Source: JBMNGO01 sp050949885 (GTDB lineage Bacteria > Bacillota > Syntrophomonadia > Syntrophomonadales > Syntrophomonadaceae). From it: a stretch of DNA of 64,000 bases. Below the pieces are notes generated by a model, which was not told the origin of the DNA, made no database searches, and was given only the letters and a program-made list of their open reading frames with translations. Shown here piece after piece: positions 33,513-42,776 of the stretch (within the stretch, counting starts at the first letter, position 1; every line of letters begins with the position of its first letter). The stretch spans positions 572,181 through 636,180 of the forward strand of contig JBMNGO010000001.1 in NCBI GenBank assembly GCA_050949885.1. The letters run 5' to 3'. Position numbers and translations under genes: made by a program.

Positions 33513-33911
33513 CGGGAAAACCCCAGGGGTTATTTACTACCGGCTATTGAGGAAAAATCAGGTATCGTCAAAGCTTCTCTGATAGTCGGTTTGCTCTGGT
33601 CATTTTGGCATACTCCGATATGGTTTTTAGGTACGGGTTACAGCGGGGCAACATTGGTAAAATATATAATAGTTTTCATCATTTGTATCACCTCTCTCGG
33701 GTTTATAATTGGAATTTCTTATTATTATTGCAAAAACTTGTTTGTTCCAATATGGATACACTTCATGCTTAACTTCTTTGGTGAAACATTTACAGGTTCT
33801 CGGGTGGATTTAGTTACCTGGTATGCAGTATTCTATTTTATTACAGCATGGGGATTCTTTTTATGGTACAAAATGAAATACCCGACGCCAAGGGTAACCC
33901 AAATAATTTGA
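33513..33911 (+). pseudogene. CPBP (CAAX-type) membrane protease, 5' end lost at IS3
   Basis: This is the C-terminal ~132 codons of a CPBP-family intramembrane protease. It begins at the IS3 junction with RENPRGYLLPAIEEKSGI, followed by the LWSFWHTPIWFL histidine motif and the HFMLNFFGE motif with the second His, plus hydrophobic spans. The Glu-Glu pair expected just before the RGYL motif is absent because the element joins there. Everything upstream is missing from this locus, so the gene is inactive. Confidence 0.8.
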
Positions 33912-34244
33912 TATCTTTATGTGCCTTAAGAAACGTTAAGGTGGTTACTCTGCTTACAAGGAGCTGTCCGACGCAGTAAGCAGTTGTACTGCCCATGCAA
34001 GGATCGCCCAGGAAGGCGAGTGTAAGCTAAGCCTGATTGGCTGCAATCTACTAATGAGTCGTGGTATTGATATCAAGGTTATAGCCTTGATTTTTTTGGT
34101 TTGCAGGATTACATTTAACTTGGCTACTAGAACTAAAGTGCTAAAATATGTGTATGGCAACCTATCCAGGATATTTTTTCGCGTAAAATTTAGTCCTAAA
34201 TTTAATAACAATAATGAAAACTTTTTTAACAGGAGGTAAATATA
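33912..34244. other. Intergenic region with paired segments and a terminator
   Basis: No ORF is supported. Between ~33950 and 34060 are several short self-complementary segments: gcagta-N8-tactgc, cgcc-N6-ggcg, and gcc-N5-ggc. They precede the terminator at 34072-34099. This could be a structured RNA or leader, but it matches no riboswitch class I know, and chance pairing is possible. Confidence 0.35.
34072..34099 (+). terminator. Rho-independent terminator
   Basis: atcaagg pairs with ccttgat across a 6-nt loop, followed by a run of seven T. It ends whatever transcript crosses 33912-34070. Confidence 0.75.
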
Positions 34245-34637
34245 ATGCAAGAAGTTTATGAGTTTTTAAAGAATTGTGGCACGTATTTTTTAGCTACAGT
34301 GGAAGGAGACCAGCCTAGAGTTAGGCCATTTGGTACAATCGATATTTTTGAAGGTAAACTTTATATCCAGACAGGCAAGGTGAAAAATGTATCCAAGCAG
34401 CTCCAGGCAAATCCAAAAGCAGAGCTCTGTGCTTATGCTGATGGAAAGTGGCTCAGAGTAACAGGCAAGCTTATCAGAGATGACAGAGTAGAAGCAAAAA
34501 AGCATATGCTTGACAATTATCCAAGTCTTCAAGCAATGTATTCAGCGGAGGATGACAATACAGAGGTTCTCTACTTTGAGGATGCAACAGCTACCTTCTA
34601 TTCATTTACTGCGGAGCCCAGGGTAATTAAATTTTAG
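34245..34637 (+). CDS. Pyridoxamine 5'-phosphate oxidase-like (FMN split-barrel) protein
   Basis: This 130-residue split-barrel flavoprotein resembles small PNPOx-like proteins of anaerobes, as shown by YFLATVEGDQPRVRPFGTID, KLYIQTGKVKNVSKQLQANP, and the C-terminal ATFYSFTAEPRVIKF. It probably binds FMN or F420-type flavins and reduces small molecules; true PNPOx activity is unlikely at this size. ACAGGAGG precedes the ATG. It is monocistronic. Confidence 0.88.
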   Translation: MQEVYEFLKNCGTYFLATVEGDQPRVRPFGTIDIFEGKLYIQTGKVKNVSKQLQANPKAELCAYADGKWLRVTGKLIRDDRVEAKKHMLDNYPSLQAMYSAEDDNTEVLYFEDATATFYSFTAEPRVIKF

Positions 34638-34869
34638 TAGGACCTAAGGGGACGTTTGGAGTGACCCCCTTGTCAGGTTGGAAATTTTAGACAGACACAG
34701 TGACAAACAGGTAAAAAAATAATAAAATATAAAATAATATAATGATTGCTGAGTCAAAAGATAAATAAATCTTATGATAAAGCGGGAACAACAAATTGTT
34801 TCTGACGCCGAATATGAAGTTATTAGGCGGAAGGCCCAGGCAATTTTTATATTATTTTTAAAATTTCTG

Positions 34870-34893
34870 CGCCTTCTCAAGGCGTATTTTTTA
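34870..34893 (+). promoter_or_regulatory. Leader hairpin with T-rich tail upstream of the hyd operon
   Basis: cgcctt-ctc-aaggcg is followed by tatttttta and sits 20-40 bases before the first operon ATG. An upstream gacgcc at ~34804 and ggcgga at ~34828 could pair with either arm, so alternative folds are possible. It could be a weak terminator for transcripts entering from upstream or an attenuator. A TATAAT box lies at 34738-34743. Confidence 0.4.
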
Positions 34894-34912
34894 TTTCTTG
34901 GAGGTTTAATAA

Positions 34913-35200
34913 ATGGAAACAAGAGTTGCTATTATAGGAATTATTGTTGAAGATGGTGATTCGGTCGAAAAACTAAACAATATTTTGCATAGCTATAGGA
35001 ATTACATTATCGGTCGAATGGGTATACCATACCGTGAAAAAGGTATCAATATAATCAGTATTGCGATTGATGCGCCTCAGGACATAATCAGTGCCCTTTC
35101 CGGGAAGCTCGGAAGGCTGCCCGGGGTCAGCACCAAAACACTATATTCCAAGGTAACCGGTAAGCCTAAAAATGAGGTATCTGATGAAGCAGCTGATTGA
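34913..35200 (+). CDS. TM1266-family iron-only hydrogenase system regulator
   Basis: This 95-residue protein has an ACT/NikR-C-like fold (VAIIGIIVEDGDSVEKLNNI, HSYRNYIIGRMGIPYREKGI, IISIAIDAPQDIISALSGKL) and matches the small putative regulator found with HydEFG. It is the first gene of the maturation operon and overlaps the start of hydE. The family has no DNA-binding domain of its own, so how it would regulate is unknown. TTGGAGG precedes the ATG. Confidence 0.9.
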   Translation: METRVAIIGIIVEDGDSVEKLNNILHSYRNYIIGRMGIPYREKGINIISIAIDAPQDIISALSGKLGRLPGVSTKTLYSKVTGKPKNEVSDEAAD

Positions 35201-36227
35201 CAAGCTTTATAAAACCAATGCTCTTTCACCGGCAGAATACAAAGAACTTATTGATAACCGCAATTCTGAGGTTGCGGAATATCTTTTTGAAAAAGCAAGA
35301 GCCGTCCGGGTCCAAAACTACGGTTATGATGTGTATATCCGGGGACTTATAGAGTTTACCAACTATTGCCGAAATGACTGCTATTATTGCGGGATCCGCA
35401 AAAGCAACTACAAAGCGGAGCGGTATCGTTTGACCATGGAGCAGATCCTTGAGTGCTGTTCGGTCGGATATGACCTGGGCTTTCGTACTTTTGTGCTGCA
35501 AGGAGGTGAAGATAGATATTATACGGATGAAAAAATAATAGATATCATCCGTTCCATCAAAGCTAATTACCCGGACTGTGCTGTTACACTTTCTATAGGT
35601 GAAAAAAGCTATGAGAGCTATAAAGCTTTTTTTGATGCTGGTGCCGATCGATATCTGCTGCGCCATGAAACAGCCAATGCCGAACATTACGGAAAGCTGC
35701 ATCCCCAACAGCTGTCCATTGATAACCGAAAGAAGTGCCTGTATAACCTGAAAGATATCGGGTATCAGGTAGGATGCGGATTTATGGTGGGCTCTCCGTT
35801 TCAGACCACTGACTGCCTGGTGGAGGATTTGTTGTTTATAAAAGAACTAAATCCGCACATGGTCGGCATCGGACCGTTTATTCCCCATCACGCAACGCCG
35901 TTTGCCGATAAGGAAGCGGGAACGCTAGAGCTGACATTATTTTTACTGGGAATTATCCGTTTAATGCTTCCACCCGTTCTACTCCCCGCTACTACTGCAT
36001 TAGGTACCATTCATCCCCAGGGCAGGGAACTTGGTATTCTGGCCGGAGCCAATGTAGTTATGCCCAATCTTTCACCCCCAAGTGTAAGGCACAAATATTT
36101 GCTCTATGACAACAAAATCTGCACGGGAGATGAAGCTGCTGAATGCCGGCACTGTATGCAAAGACGAATGCAAGGTGTCGGTTATCGTGTTACTACCTCC
36201 CGGGGAGATCATAAATCCATCCTTTAA
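35184..36227 (+). CDS. hydE: [FeFe]-hydrogenase H-cluster radical SAM maturase HydE
   Basis: This ~347-residue radical SAM enzyme helps assemble the diiron subcluster of the H-cluster. The cluster motif CRNDCYYC (~residue 64) lies in FTNYCRNDCYYCGIRKSN. HydE blocks follow: TFVLQGGEDRYYTDE, RYLLRHETANAEHYGKLHP, GCGFMVGSPFQT, HMVGIGPFIPH, and ALGTIHPQGRELGI. The C-terminal CRHCMQRR could hold the optional second cluster. ATG 35184 is preferred over 35172 because TGAGGT sits 5 bases upstream. It overlaps the TM1266-family gene by 17 bases. Confidence 0.95.
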   Translation: MKQLIDKLYKTNALSPAEYKELIDNRNSEVAEYLFEKARAVRVQNYGYDVYIRGLIEFTNYCRNDCYYCGIRKSNYKAERYRLTMEQILECCSVGYDLGFRTFVLQGGEDRYYTDEKIIDIIRSIKANYPDCAVTLSIGEKSYESYKAFFDAGADRYLLRHETANAEHYGKLHPQQLSIDNRKKCLYNLKDIGYQVGCGFMVGSPFQTTDCLVEDLLFIKELNPHMVGIGPFIPHHATPFADKEAGTLELTLFLLGIIRLMLPPVLLPATTALGTIHPQGRELGILAGANVVMPNLSPPSVRHKYLLYDNKICTGDEAAECRHCMQRRMQGVGYRVTTSRGDHKSIL

Positions 36228-36286
36228 TAGGATTCCATTACTGAAGGGGAAGATTTCTCTGACCCGAATAAGAAAGGAGTTTTATT

Positions 36287-37705
36287 ATGTACAATCCCAA
36301 ATCATCAAAAGCAGGAGAGTTTATTGCCCATGAGGAAGTTCTTGAAACGCTTGAGTATGCGGAAAAGAACAAAAATAATGCTGAGCTTATTGACGATATC
36401 ATTGAAAAGGCCAAGCTTCGCAAAGGACTTTCTCACCGGGAGGCTTCAGTACTGCTTGCTTGTGAAATCCCCGATAAAAATGAAGAGATCTATGCACTTG
36501 CCAGGCAAATCAAAAATGATTTTTATGGCAACCGTATCGTGTTGTTTGCTCCTTTATACCTGTCCAACTATTGTATAAATGGCTGTGTTTACTGTCCGTA
36601 TCATAGGAAGAACCAACACATCACCAGAAAGAAAATGACCCAGGAGGATGTTCGCCGGGAAGTTATCGCCCTTCAGGATATGGGTCATAAGCGTCTGGCC
36701 ATTGAATCCGGTGAAGACCCTGTAAACAATCCTATTGAGTATATACTGGAGTGTATTGACACAATTTACAGCATCAAGCATAAAAACGGCGCTATCCGTC
36801 GTGTTAATGTCAATATTGCTGCCACCACGGTGGAAAATTATAAAAAACTTAAAGATGCTGGTATAGGCACCTACATACTCTTCCAGGAGACTTACCATAA
36901 GGAAAGCTATGAAAAATTACATCCGACTGGTCCCAAGCATAATTATGCCTATCACACTGAAGCCATGGACCGAGCCATGCTTGGTGGCATAGATGATGTG
37001 GGCCTGGGGGTATTGTTTGGACTTGAAAAGTATCGCTATGAATTTGCAGCTTTGCTGATGCATGCCGAGCACCTGGAAGCGGTATTCGGCGTTGGCCCGC
37101 ATACTATCAGTGTACCGAGAATCCGCCCTGCTGATGATATTGATCCGGCCGCATTTGATAACGCCATTGATGATGATATATTCGCTAAAATTGTAGCATG
37201 CATTCGTATTTCCGTACCATATACGGGGATGATCGTATCCACCCGGGAAAGCCAGGCCACCAGGGAACGTTTACTCAATCTGGGTGTTTCCCAGATCAGC
37301 GGCGGTTCCAGGACCAGTGTCGGGGGATATTGTGAACCGGAACCGGAAGATGAAAATTCCGCACAATTTGAAGTAAATGACACCAGGACTCTTGATGAAG
37401 TTATTAAATGGCTGATGGAGCTTGGCTATGTCCCCAGCTTTTGTACTGCCTGCTATCGGGAAGGCAGGACCGGCGACAGATTTATGAGTCTCTGCAAGAG
37501 CAGGCAGATCCAGAACTGCTGCCACCCCAATGCCATCATGACCCTGAAGGAGTATCTGGAAGACTATGCTGCGCCGGCAACCAGGGCCATTGGCGAGGCG
37601 CTTATTCAAAAAGAAATCGAGAATATTCCGAAGGCCAAGGTCAAAAAGATTGTAGAAGAAAACCTGATAAAAATCAGTAACGGAGCCCGTGATTTCAGGT
37701 TGTAA
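36287..37705 (+). CDS. hydG: [FeFe]-hydrogenase H-cluster radical SAM maturase HydG
   Basis: This 472-residue ThiH-like enzyme cleaves tyrosine to supply the CO and CN ligands of the H-cluster. The SAM cluster motif is in CINGCVYCPYH (~residue 91). The C-terminal auxiliary cluster motif is CTACYREGRTGDRFMSLC (~residue 386-403). Other fingerprints are GVLFGLEKYRYEF, HTISVPRIRPA and SGGSRTSVGGY. AAAGGAG precedes the ATG. It lies 59 bases after hydE and 15 before hydF. Full length. Confidence 0.96.
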   Translation: MYNPKSSKAGEFIAHEEVLETLEYAEKNKNNAELIDDIIEKAKLRKGLSHREASVLLACEIPDKNEEIYALARQIKNDFYGNRIVLFAPLYLSNYCINGCVYCPYHRKNQHITRKKMTQEDVRREVIALQDMGHKRLAIESGEDPVNNPIEYILECIDTIYSIKHKNGAIRRVNVNIAATTVENYKKLKDAGIGTYILFQETYHKESYEKLHPTGPKHNYAYHTEAMDRAMLGGIDDVGLGVLFGLEKYRYEFAALLMHAEHLEAVFGVGPHTISVPRIRPADDIDPAAFDNAIDDDIFAKIVACIRISVPYTGMIVSTRESQATRERLLNLGVSQISGGSRTSVGGYCEPEPEDENSAQFEVNDTRTLDEVIKWLMELGYVPSFCTACYREGRTGDRFMSLCKSRQIQNCCHPNAIMTLKEYLEDYAAPATRAIGEALIQKEIENIPKAKVKKIVEENLIKISNGARDFRL

Positions 37706-37720
37706 AGGTGGTGAAACGGC

Positions 37721-38908
37721 ATGGGATTAAATGAGACACCGTCAGCAAATCGCATCCACATTAGTTTTTTCGGGAAGATCAACTCAGGTAAATCGAGTAT
37801 TGTAAATGCCGTCACCGGGCAGGATCTTGCTGTGGTTTCCGATATAAAAGGCACTACCACCGACCCGGTTTACAAAGCCATGGAACTGCTTCCTCTGGGC
37901 CCGGTTATGATTATCGATACACCGGGAATTGATGATGAAGGAGCTCTGGGACAGCTGCGGGTAAGAAAAAGCCGCCAGGTGCTTAATAAAACCGATGTGG
38001 CAGTACTGGTAATCGATTCTGTCCTTGGTAAATCAAAGGAAGATGAAGAACTGATTAATCTGTTTGGTGAAAAGAAGATAAATTATATTGTTGTCTACAA
38101 TAAGGCAGATTTACTGGAACAAGAACCGCCTGAAGCCGATAATGCATTTTTTGTCAGTGCCAAAACCGGGCATAACATTGAAGCCCTGAAGGAAAGAATT
38201 GCAGCTTTGGCTGTTACGGAGGAGCCCCAACGGAAAATAGTGGGTGACCTTATTAATCCATCGGATTTTGTTGTGCTGGTTGTACCGATTGACAAGGCTG
38301 CTCCCAAGGGACGGCTGATATTGCCTCAGCAGCAGACTATCCGCGATATTCTGGACGCTGGTGCTACCGCCATTGTAGTAAAAGAGACTGAATTGAGCGA
38401 AACCCTTGAAAACCTCGGTAAAAAGCCAAAAATTGTCATTACCGATAGCCAGGTGTTTGCACAGGTGTCAGCTGCTACGCCGCAGGAAATTTTTCTGACT
38501 TCGTTTTCCATCCTTTTTGCCAGATATAAAGGTAATCTTGAAATTGCCGTAAAAGGGGCAAGAGCGCTGGAATCCCTGCAGGATGGCGATACTGTTCTCA
38601 TTTCGGAAGGATGTACCCACCACAGGCAGTGTGAGGACATAGGCACGGTAAAGCTGCCGCGCTGGATAAAAGATTATTCTCAAAAGCAGCTGAATTTTAA
38701 ATTTACCTCAGGTAGGGAATTTCCTGATGATCTGTCTCCATACCAACTGGTTGTTCACTGCGGAGGCTGCATGCTCAACGAAAGAGAGATGAAATACCGT
38801 CAAAAATGCGCTGAGAACCAGCAGGTGCCGGTAACCAATTATGGCATTCTGATTTCATACATGCAGGGAATCTTGGAGAGAAGCATCGCCATGTTCCCGC
38901 ATATGTAA
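37721..38908 (+). CDS. hydF: [FeFe]-hydrogenase maturation GTPase HydF
   Basis: This 395-residue scaffold protein carries the diiron precursor to HydA. GTPase motifs: P-loop GKINSGKSS (~residue 18), switch motif DTPG (~residue 66) and NKAD (~residue 127). The C-terminal domain carries the Fe-S ligands in GCTHHRQCEDIG and VVHCGGCMLN. It is the last gene of the TM1266-hydE-hydG-hydF operon. The hydrogenase structural gene itself is not in the window. Confidence 0.96.
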   Translation: MGLNETPSANRIHISFFGKINSGKSSIVNAVTGQDLAVVSDIKGTTTDPVYKAMELLPLGPVMIIDTPGIDDEGALGQLRVRKSRQVLNKTDVAVLVIDSVLGKSKEDEELINLFGEKKINYIVVYNKADLLEQEPPEADNAFFVSAKTGHNIEALKERIAALAVTEEPQRKIVGDLINPSDFVVLVVPIDKAAPKGRLILPQQQTIRDILDAGATAIVVKETELSETLENLGKKPKIVITDSQVFAQVSAATPQEIFLTSFSILFARYKGNLEIAVKGARALESLQDGDTVLISEGCTHHRQCEDIGTVKLPRWIKDYSQKQLNFKFTSGREFPDDLSPYQLVVHCGGCMLNEREMKYRQKCAENQQVPVTNYGILISYMQGILERSIAMFPHM

Positions 38909-39179
38909 GGGTAAAGGGGAAGGCAGGATATATGACAATATTGTCTTTAATCACGATAATAAACTCATTAGTAGCCATACCTGCAATATGATTACATCCT
39001 GAAAATAGCTTCACTATGCGGTTTTTCAAGGAAAATCCCCAGGACGGCTCCGAAAAAAATCAGAAAATTTTGTATATTATCCGCCAAAAAACGTGACTTT
39101 TTGGGGGTGAAAAGTCACTCCCTGAAAAATGTGTTTTCCCCTATGATAGTAATAAGACTACATAGGGGTTTTTATTTTC
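38909..39179. other. Post-hydF intergenic region with two hairpins
   Basis: Contains hairpin 39093-39118 (gtgactttt/aaaagtcac) and a terminator at 39138-39175. The gap of ~230 bases from hydF to the terminator has no ORF with a good start. A small RNA is possible but unsupported. Confidence 0.45.
39138..39175 (+). terminator. Rho-independent terminator
   Basis: cccctatg and cataggggt pair around a 15-nt loop, followed by tttttattt. It is the probable end of the hyd operon transcript. Confidence 0.7.
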
Positions 39180-39471
39180 CGCTGCGGCAAGAAGCGTGAA
39201 GACATGTGCCCTGAGCAAAAGGAATTATATAAGGTATTCCGGGCGGGTGGCCGGGTATTTCCCGTTTACCTGGAGTACGACGAGCAGCTTGGCGAGAGCA
39301 ACCAGGCCTATCGGCACTTTGAGGAACACCCGAAGTTACCGGCGAAGGCAGGTCCTTTGCCACAACGGAGCAGGAGAGCTGCTTCCGCTGCAAGCCCAAC
39401 GCTGCGGCTGGTCTTACAGAGAGCAGACGCCTCCCATCAGCGTCTGCATGTGCAAGGAGCGGCGTCTCTAA
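39180..39471 (+). pseudogene. Remnant of a small Cys-rich (zinc-ribbon-like) protein, frameshifted
   Basis: Three reading frames in succession give one plausible protein. RCGKKREDMCPEQKELYKVF, continuing VFPVYLEYDEQLGESNQAYR, comes first. A frame change near 39352 leads to PFATTEQESCFRCKPNAAAG, and another near 39405 leads to CGWSYREQTPPISVCMCKER. Paired cysteines (CG...C, CFRC, C..., CMC) suggest a zinc-binding protein. There is no intact frame, so it is called a remnant. The original family is not known to me. Confidence 0.5.
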
Positions 39472-39519
39472 CCTTAACAATTCATTTATTATATACCGGT
39501 ACGAGGAGGTCATGGGAGT

Positions 39520-39767
39520 ATGAACAGGGTAAAAAAACAAATTTCCAGCCTGCTGCTGTGCATGGCGCTGATATTTGCGCTGCTGCCCACAGCGCCAGCC
39601 CGGGCAGCCGGCCACGCCTTTATCGTAGAGGGCGACCCGGCAGGGTATACATACGACGCCAACGGCGCACTTACGTACCCCTGCGTTTTATCAGCGAAAC
39701 CCTGGGTGCGACAGTGGAATATGTGGAATATGATGAAATGACACGGCTGATTACCATCAGAAAATAA
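39520..39767 (+). pseudogene. Remnant of a secreted copper-amine-oxidase-domain protein
   Basis: It starts with GGAGG and an intact signal peptide (VKKQISSLLLCMALIFALLP, then ARA-AGHAF). After ~50 codons it jumps, in another frame, to the end of a copper amine oxidase-like domain, YVPLRFISETLGATVEYVEY and MTRLITIRK. The middle of the gene is missing and the junction near 39670 is out of frame. A large internal deletion explains it. The 19931 gene is an intact relative of the domain. Confidence 0.75.
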
Positions 39768-39780
39768 TACCTGTATACAA

Positions 39781-39820
39781 AAAACAGTAGTCAGAAACAA
39801 TGTGTCCTGACTACTGTTTT
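39781..39820. terminator. Bidirectional Rho-independent terminator
   Basis: aaaacagtagtcag pairs perfectly with ctgactactgtttt across a 12-nt loop. It separates the amine-oxidase remnant from the convergent MFS gene. Confidence 0.8.
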
Positions 39821-39928
39821 ACTTGTGCCCTTGGAATTACCCGATAATGCAAAGGGGTCAGTGTTATAAAGCAGATTTACTAGAGGTTGTCCAGGGTGAA
39901 ACCTCCTTTTTTTAATTGGTATACTCCA

Positions 39929-40690
39929 TTATCCACAATATTTATAATCGTTGGTTCTGACACTGAAGAAAGAAATAAATAATCCAATTAATGTCATAAT
40001 AGTCATTATCAAAAATGAAATATGCATACCTGAAACATTTATTGCAGAAGGGGAGGATATAATTGATGCTACAACCACTAAAATGGTGGAAAAAAGTGAC
40101 CCGATCATTTGACGAAGAGAATTCTGTATTGCCGTACCCTGTGGTTTATCAATCAGGGGCAGGTTTTGTAATCCCAAACTTGTACAGGCTATAATAAGGA
40201 ATGCAAGACCAATGCTTCTAATTATATACGCAACGCAAATCATAGATAATGCAGTATGGCTATCATAAAATACAAAGGGCACATTCCCAATAATTAGAAA
40301 TATCATGCCAATAAAGCATATCTGGGAGGCACCAAAATCGTCTACAAGTCTACCAGTTGCTGGGCTTAAAACAGCAATTAATAGTGAGCCTGGAAGCATT
40401 ATTAAGCCTGATATTGTAGCGCTGTACCCACAAATTATTTGTATATATATAGGGACAAAAATGGTTCCAGCCACCATGATTACATAAGAAATACCTAATA
40501 AAATTACTCCAAAAACAAGTGAGCGATATTTAAACAACGATAGTTTTAATAATGGCTCCGGTGATTTAAGTTGACGCTTGGTAAAAATAACAAGACAAGC
40601 TATTCCTATAATAAATAGTCCTATTATTTCCGGTTTGAATATTGAACCGCTTTTCATGAAGGTAACAGCAAGCATAAATGAAACAACTTG
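39929..40690 (-). pseudogene. MFS drug-efflux-type transporter, 5' half lost at IS3
   Basis: This is the C-terminal ~253 codons of a 14-TM DHA2-type MFS protein, with SLVFGVILLGISYVIMVAGT, GLIMLPGSLLIAVLSPATGRLVDD (motif C-like GSLL...P.GRL.D), and several later spans. The reading frame runs into the IS3 end, which supplies a false ATG at 40714. The N-terminal half is absent, so the protein cannot be functional. Confidence 0.85.
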
Positions 40691-40755
40691 ACCTATACCC
40701 GATTTGTCGGACACACAGTAGTTAGGTAAAATAACAACTGTGGAGGGATTAACAA

Positions 40756-41043
40756 ATGGGGAACAAGGGAAAGCGTTATGACGCGGAATTTAAGGCGGAT
40801 GCAGCCAGATTGGTGAAAGAAAGCGGCAGATCAGTTGCCAGTGTGGCAAAGGACCTGGGGGTGAATCCCCAAACCTTGAGAAATTGGCTACGAGATAACA
40901 AGAAACAATCTTCTGATAAAGCAAGACTAATTGAGTTGGAAGCTGAATTAAGGGCTGAAAAGCGAAGAACAGCTGACTTAGAGGAGACTGTAGCAATATT
41001 AAAAAAAGCTGCGGCCATCTTCGCGACAAACAACCGGAAGTAA
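40756..41043 (+). CDS. IS3-family transposase OrfA, copy 2
   Basis: Its 95 residues are identical to copy 1, including the A7 slippery run (41001-41007) that drives -1 frameshifting into OrfB. Confidence 0.93.
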   Translation: MGNKGKRYDAEFKADAARLVKESGRSVASVAKDLGVNPQTLRNWLRDNKKQSSDKARLIELEAELRAEKRRTADLEETVAILKKAAAIFATNNRK

Positions 41044-41072
41044 GCTATAAATTTATCAAGGAACACAGCTCC

Positions 41073-41912
41073 GTGTTTCCGGTTGAGAAGATGTGCCAGG
41101 TCCTCGAAGTATCGCGGAGCGGCTATTATGATTGGAAAGACCGGCTCCCAAGCAAACGTAAGCTTGAGAACCAAGAAATACTTAAAATTGCCCGGAAGAG
41201 CTATAAAGAATGCCATGGTATGTGTGGTTTGGATAAACTCCTTGCTGATGTAAGAGAGAAGTTTCCCAACTGTAGCCGTAAGAGACTCTACGAAATCCAA
41301 CGGAAAAACAAGTTATATGCCAAACGCAAAAAGAAATTTAAAGTAACAACGAATTCTAATCATAAACTACCAGTAACGGAAAATCTTTTAAATCAGAACT
41401 TTAAGACGGATAAACCGAATGCCGTATGGGTAACGGATATCAGCTACATATACACCTATGAAGGCTGGCTGTATCTAGCTATGATAAAAGATATATTCAC
41501 CAAGGAAATAGTAGGCTGGGCAACGGATAGTAACATGAGAACAGAACTTTGTATTAAAGCCCTGGAAAATGCTGTGAGGCGGCATAAACCACCCAAGGGA
41601 ATCATTCACCACTCTGATCGAGGCGTGCAATATTGCAGTAGAGAATACCAGGCAACCCTTAAGAAACACGGAATGATCTGCAGTATGAGCCGGAAAGGTA
41701 ACTGCTATGATAATGCCTGTGCGGAAACGTTCTTCAGTACTATAAAATGCGAGATGCTTTACCATAAACGTTATATGACACGGGAGGAGGCCCGCTGGGA
41801 CATCTTTTGGTATATAGAAGTATTTTACAACCGTAAAAGAAGACACCAAGCGCTGGGATACCTTTCACCAGCTACATTTAGAAAAGGCTATTTAGAGCAA
41901 AAGGCGGCTTAA
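41073..41912 (+). CDS. IS3-family transposase OrfB, copy 2
   Basis: Its 279 residues are identical to the copy-1 OrfB and the DDE triad is intact. Probably expressed as OrfAB. Confidence 0.93.
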   Translation: MFPVEKMCQVLEVSRSGYYDWKDRLPSKRKLENQEILKIARKSYKECHGMCGLDKLLADVREKFPNCSRKRLYEIQRKNKLYAKRKKKFKVTTNSNHKLPVTENLLNQNFKTDKPNAVWVTDISYIYTYEGWLYLAMIKDIFTKEIVGWATDSNMRTELCIKALENAVRRHKPPKGIIHHSDRGVQYCSREYQATLKKHGMICSMSRKGNCYDNACAETFFSTIKCEMLYHKRYMTREEARWDIFWYIEVFYNRKRRHQALGYLSPATFRKGYLEQKAA

Positions 41913-42046
41913 AAAAGCTAGAATTATGAGATTTTGAGCAAAACTATGATTTAGTAAGAAAACCTAACTCTGGACTGTTGAGAATGTAAAAATATTTGTG
42001 TAAATCCTTCAGATGGTAAAATAAAACCAAATGGAGGATTTTGTTT

Positions 42047-42691
42047 ATGGAAAAGAAAAAGCGAGAGAGACGTAGAAAAAGATTACCGGAAGGTTGGTTA
42101 CAGGAGTTTATCCAGGCTTATGATATTAAGAGCACGGATGACTTAAAAGGGGCTCTGGCCGATTTAGTCGGTGATACAGTCGAAACTATGCTGCAAGCCG
42201 AATTAGAAGCTGATTTGGGCTATGCAAAAAATGATAGCGAGAATAAGGCAACTGACAATAGTCGGAATGGCAGCTCCCCCAAAACACTACGTTCGGAATA
42301 CGGCCCGATCGATATAGACGTGCCCCGCGATCGCAAAGGTGAATTTGAGCCCAAGATTGTTCCCAAATACAAACGGGATATACAAGGGTTGGATAATCAA
42401 ATTATCAGCATGTATGCTAAAGGCATGAGTACACGAGATATTAGTACACATATAGAGTCTCTTTATGGAGCAGAAGTATCAGCAGAAACCATCTCCAAAA
42501 TCACAGATAGAATACTTCCCGAGATAAAAGAATGGCAAAACCGACCGTTAAAACCGCTCTACGCAATGATGTTTTTTGACGCTATTCATTATCCAGTCAG
42601 GACAGAAGGTCTGGTAAAGCAGCGCGCCGTTTACATAGCAATTGGAATCGATCTGGATGGTAACAGAGATGTCTGCGGCCTGTGGATCGGT
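42047..42691 (+). pseudogene. IS256-family (Mutator) transposase, N-terminal part
   Basis: The ATG at 42047 has GGAGG upstream. The ~215 codons include LQAELEADLGYAKND, RNGSSPKTLRSEYGPIDIDV, PKIVPKYKRDIQGLDNQIIS, YAKGMSTRDI, and FFDAIHYPVR with the first catalytic Asp of the family. The frame ends in the inserted IS21 element. Joining 42691 directly to 45182 continues the protein in frame as CGLWIGESESSKYW. Confidence 0.9.
42685..42691 (+). repeat. IS21 target-site duplication, left copy
   Basis: GATCGGT, repeated at 45175-45181 on the other side of the IS21 element. Confidence 0.85.
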
Positions 42692-42776
42692 TATAAACGC
42701 TAAACTAAAACTGAACCAGGTAAGAGAAAAACGCTAACAAAAAAGTGGACCACCCTGCTACACCAATCCCCTATCA

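Larger units (their letters stand above)
40691..41978 (+). mobile_element. IS3-family insertion sequence, copy 2
   Basis: The same 1288-bp core as at 32216, in the same orientation. Its left flank is the truncated MFS gene. Its right end stops 9 bases short of the shared end of copies 1 and 3, where IS256 sequence (tgagaatgtaaaaatatttg) begins. The IS256 element probably inserted into, or recombined at, its terminal repeat. Confidence 0.92.
41979..42691 (+). mobile_element. IS256-family element, left part
   Basis: Begins with tgagaatgtaaaaatatttg, resembling an IS256-type end, and carries the first part of the Mutator-type transposase. It is interrupted at 42691 by an IS21 element. The sequence resumes at 45182 and is cut again at 45338. 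Confidence 0.8.

Noticed and set aside
40691..40714. Native start for the MFS protein at 40714
   Set aside because: The ATG and first eight codons belong to the IS3 end; transporter similarity begins at 40690.
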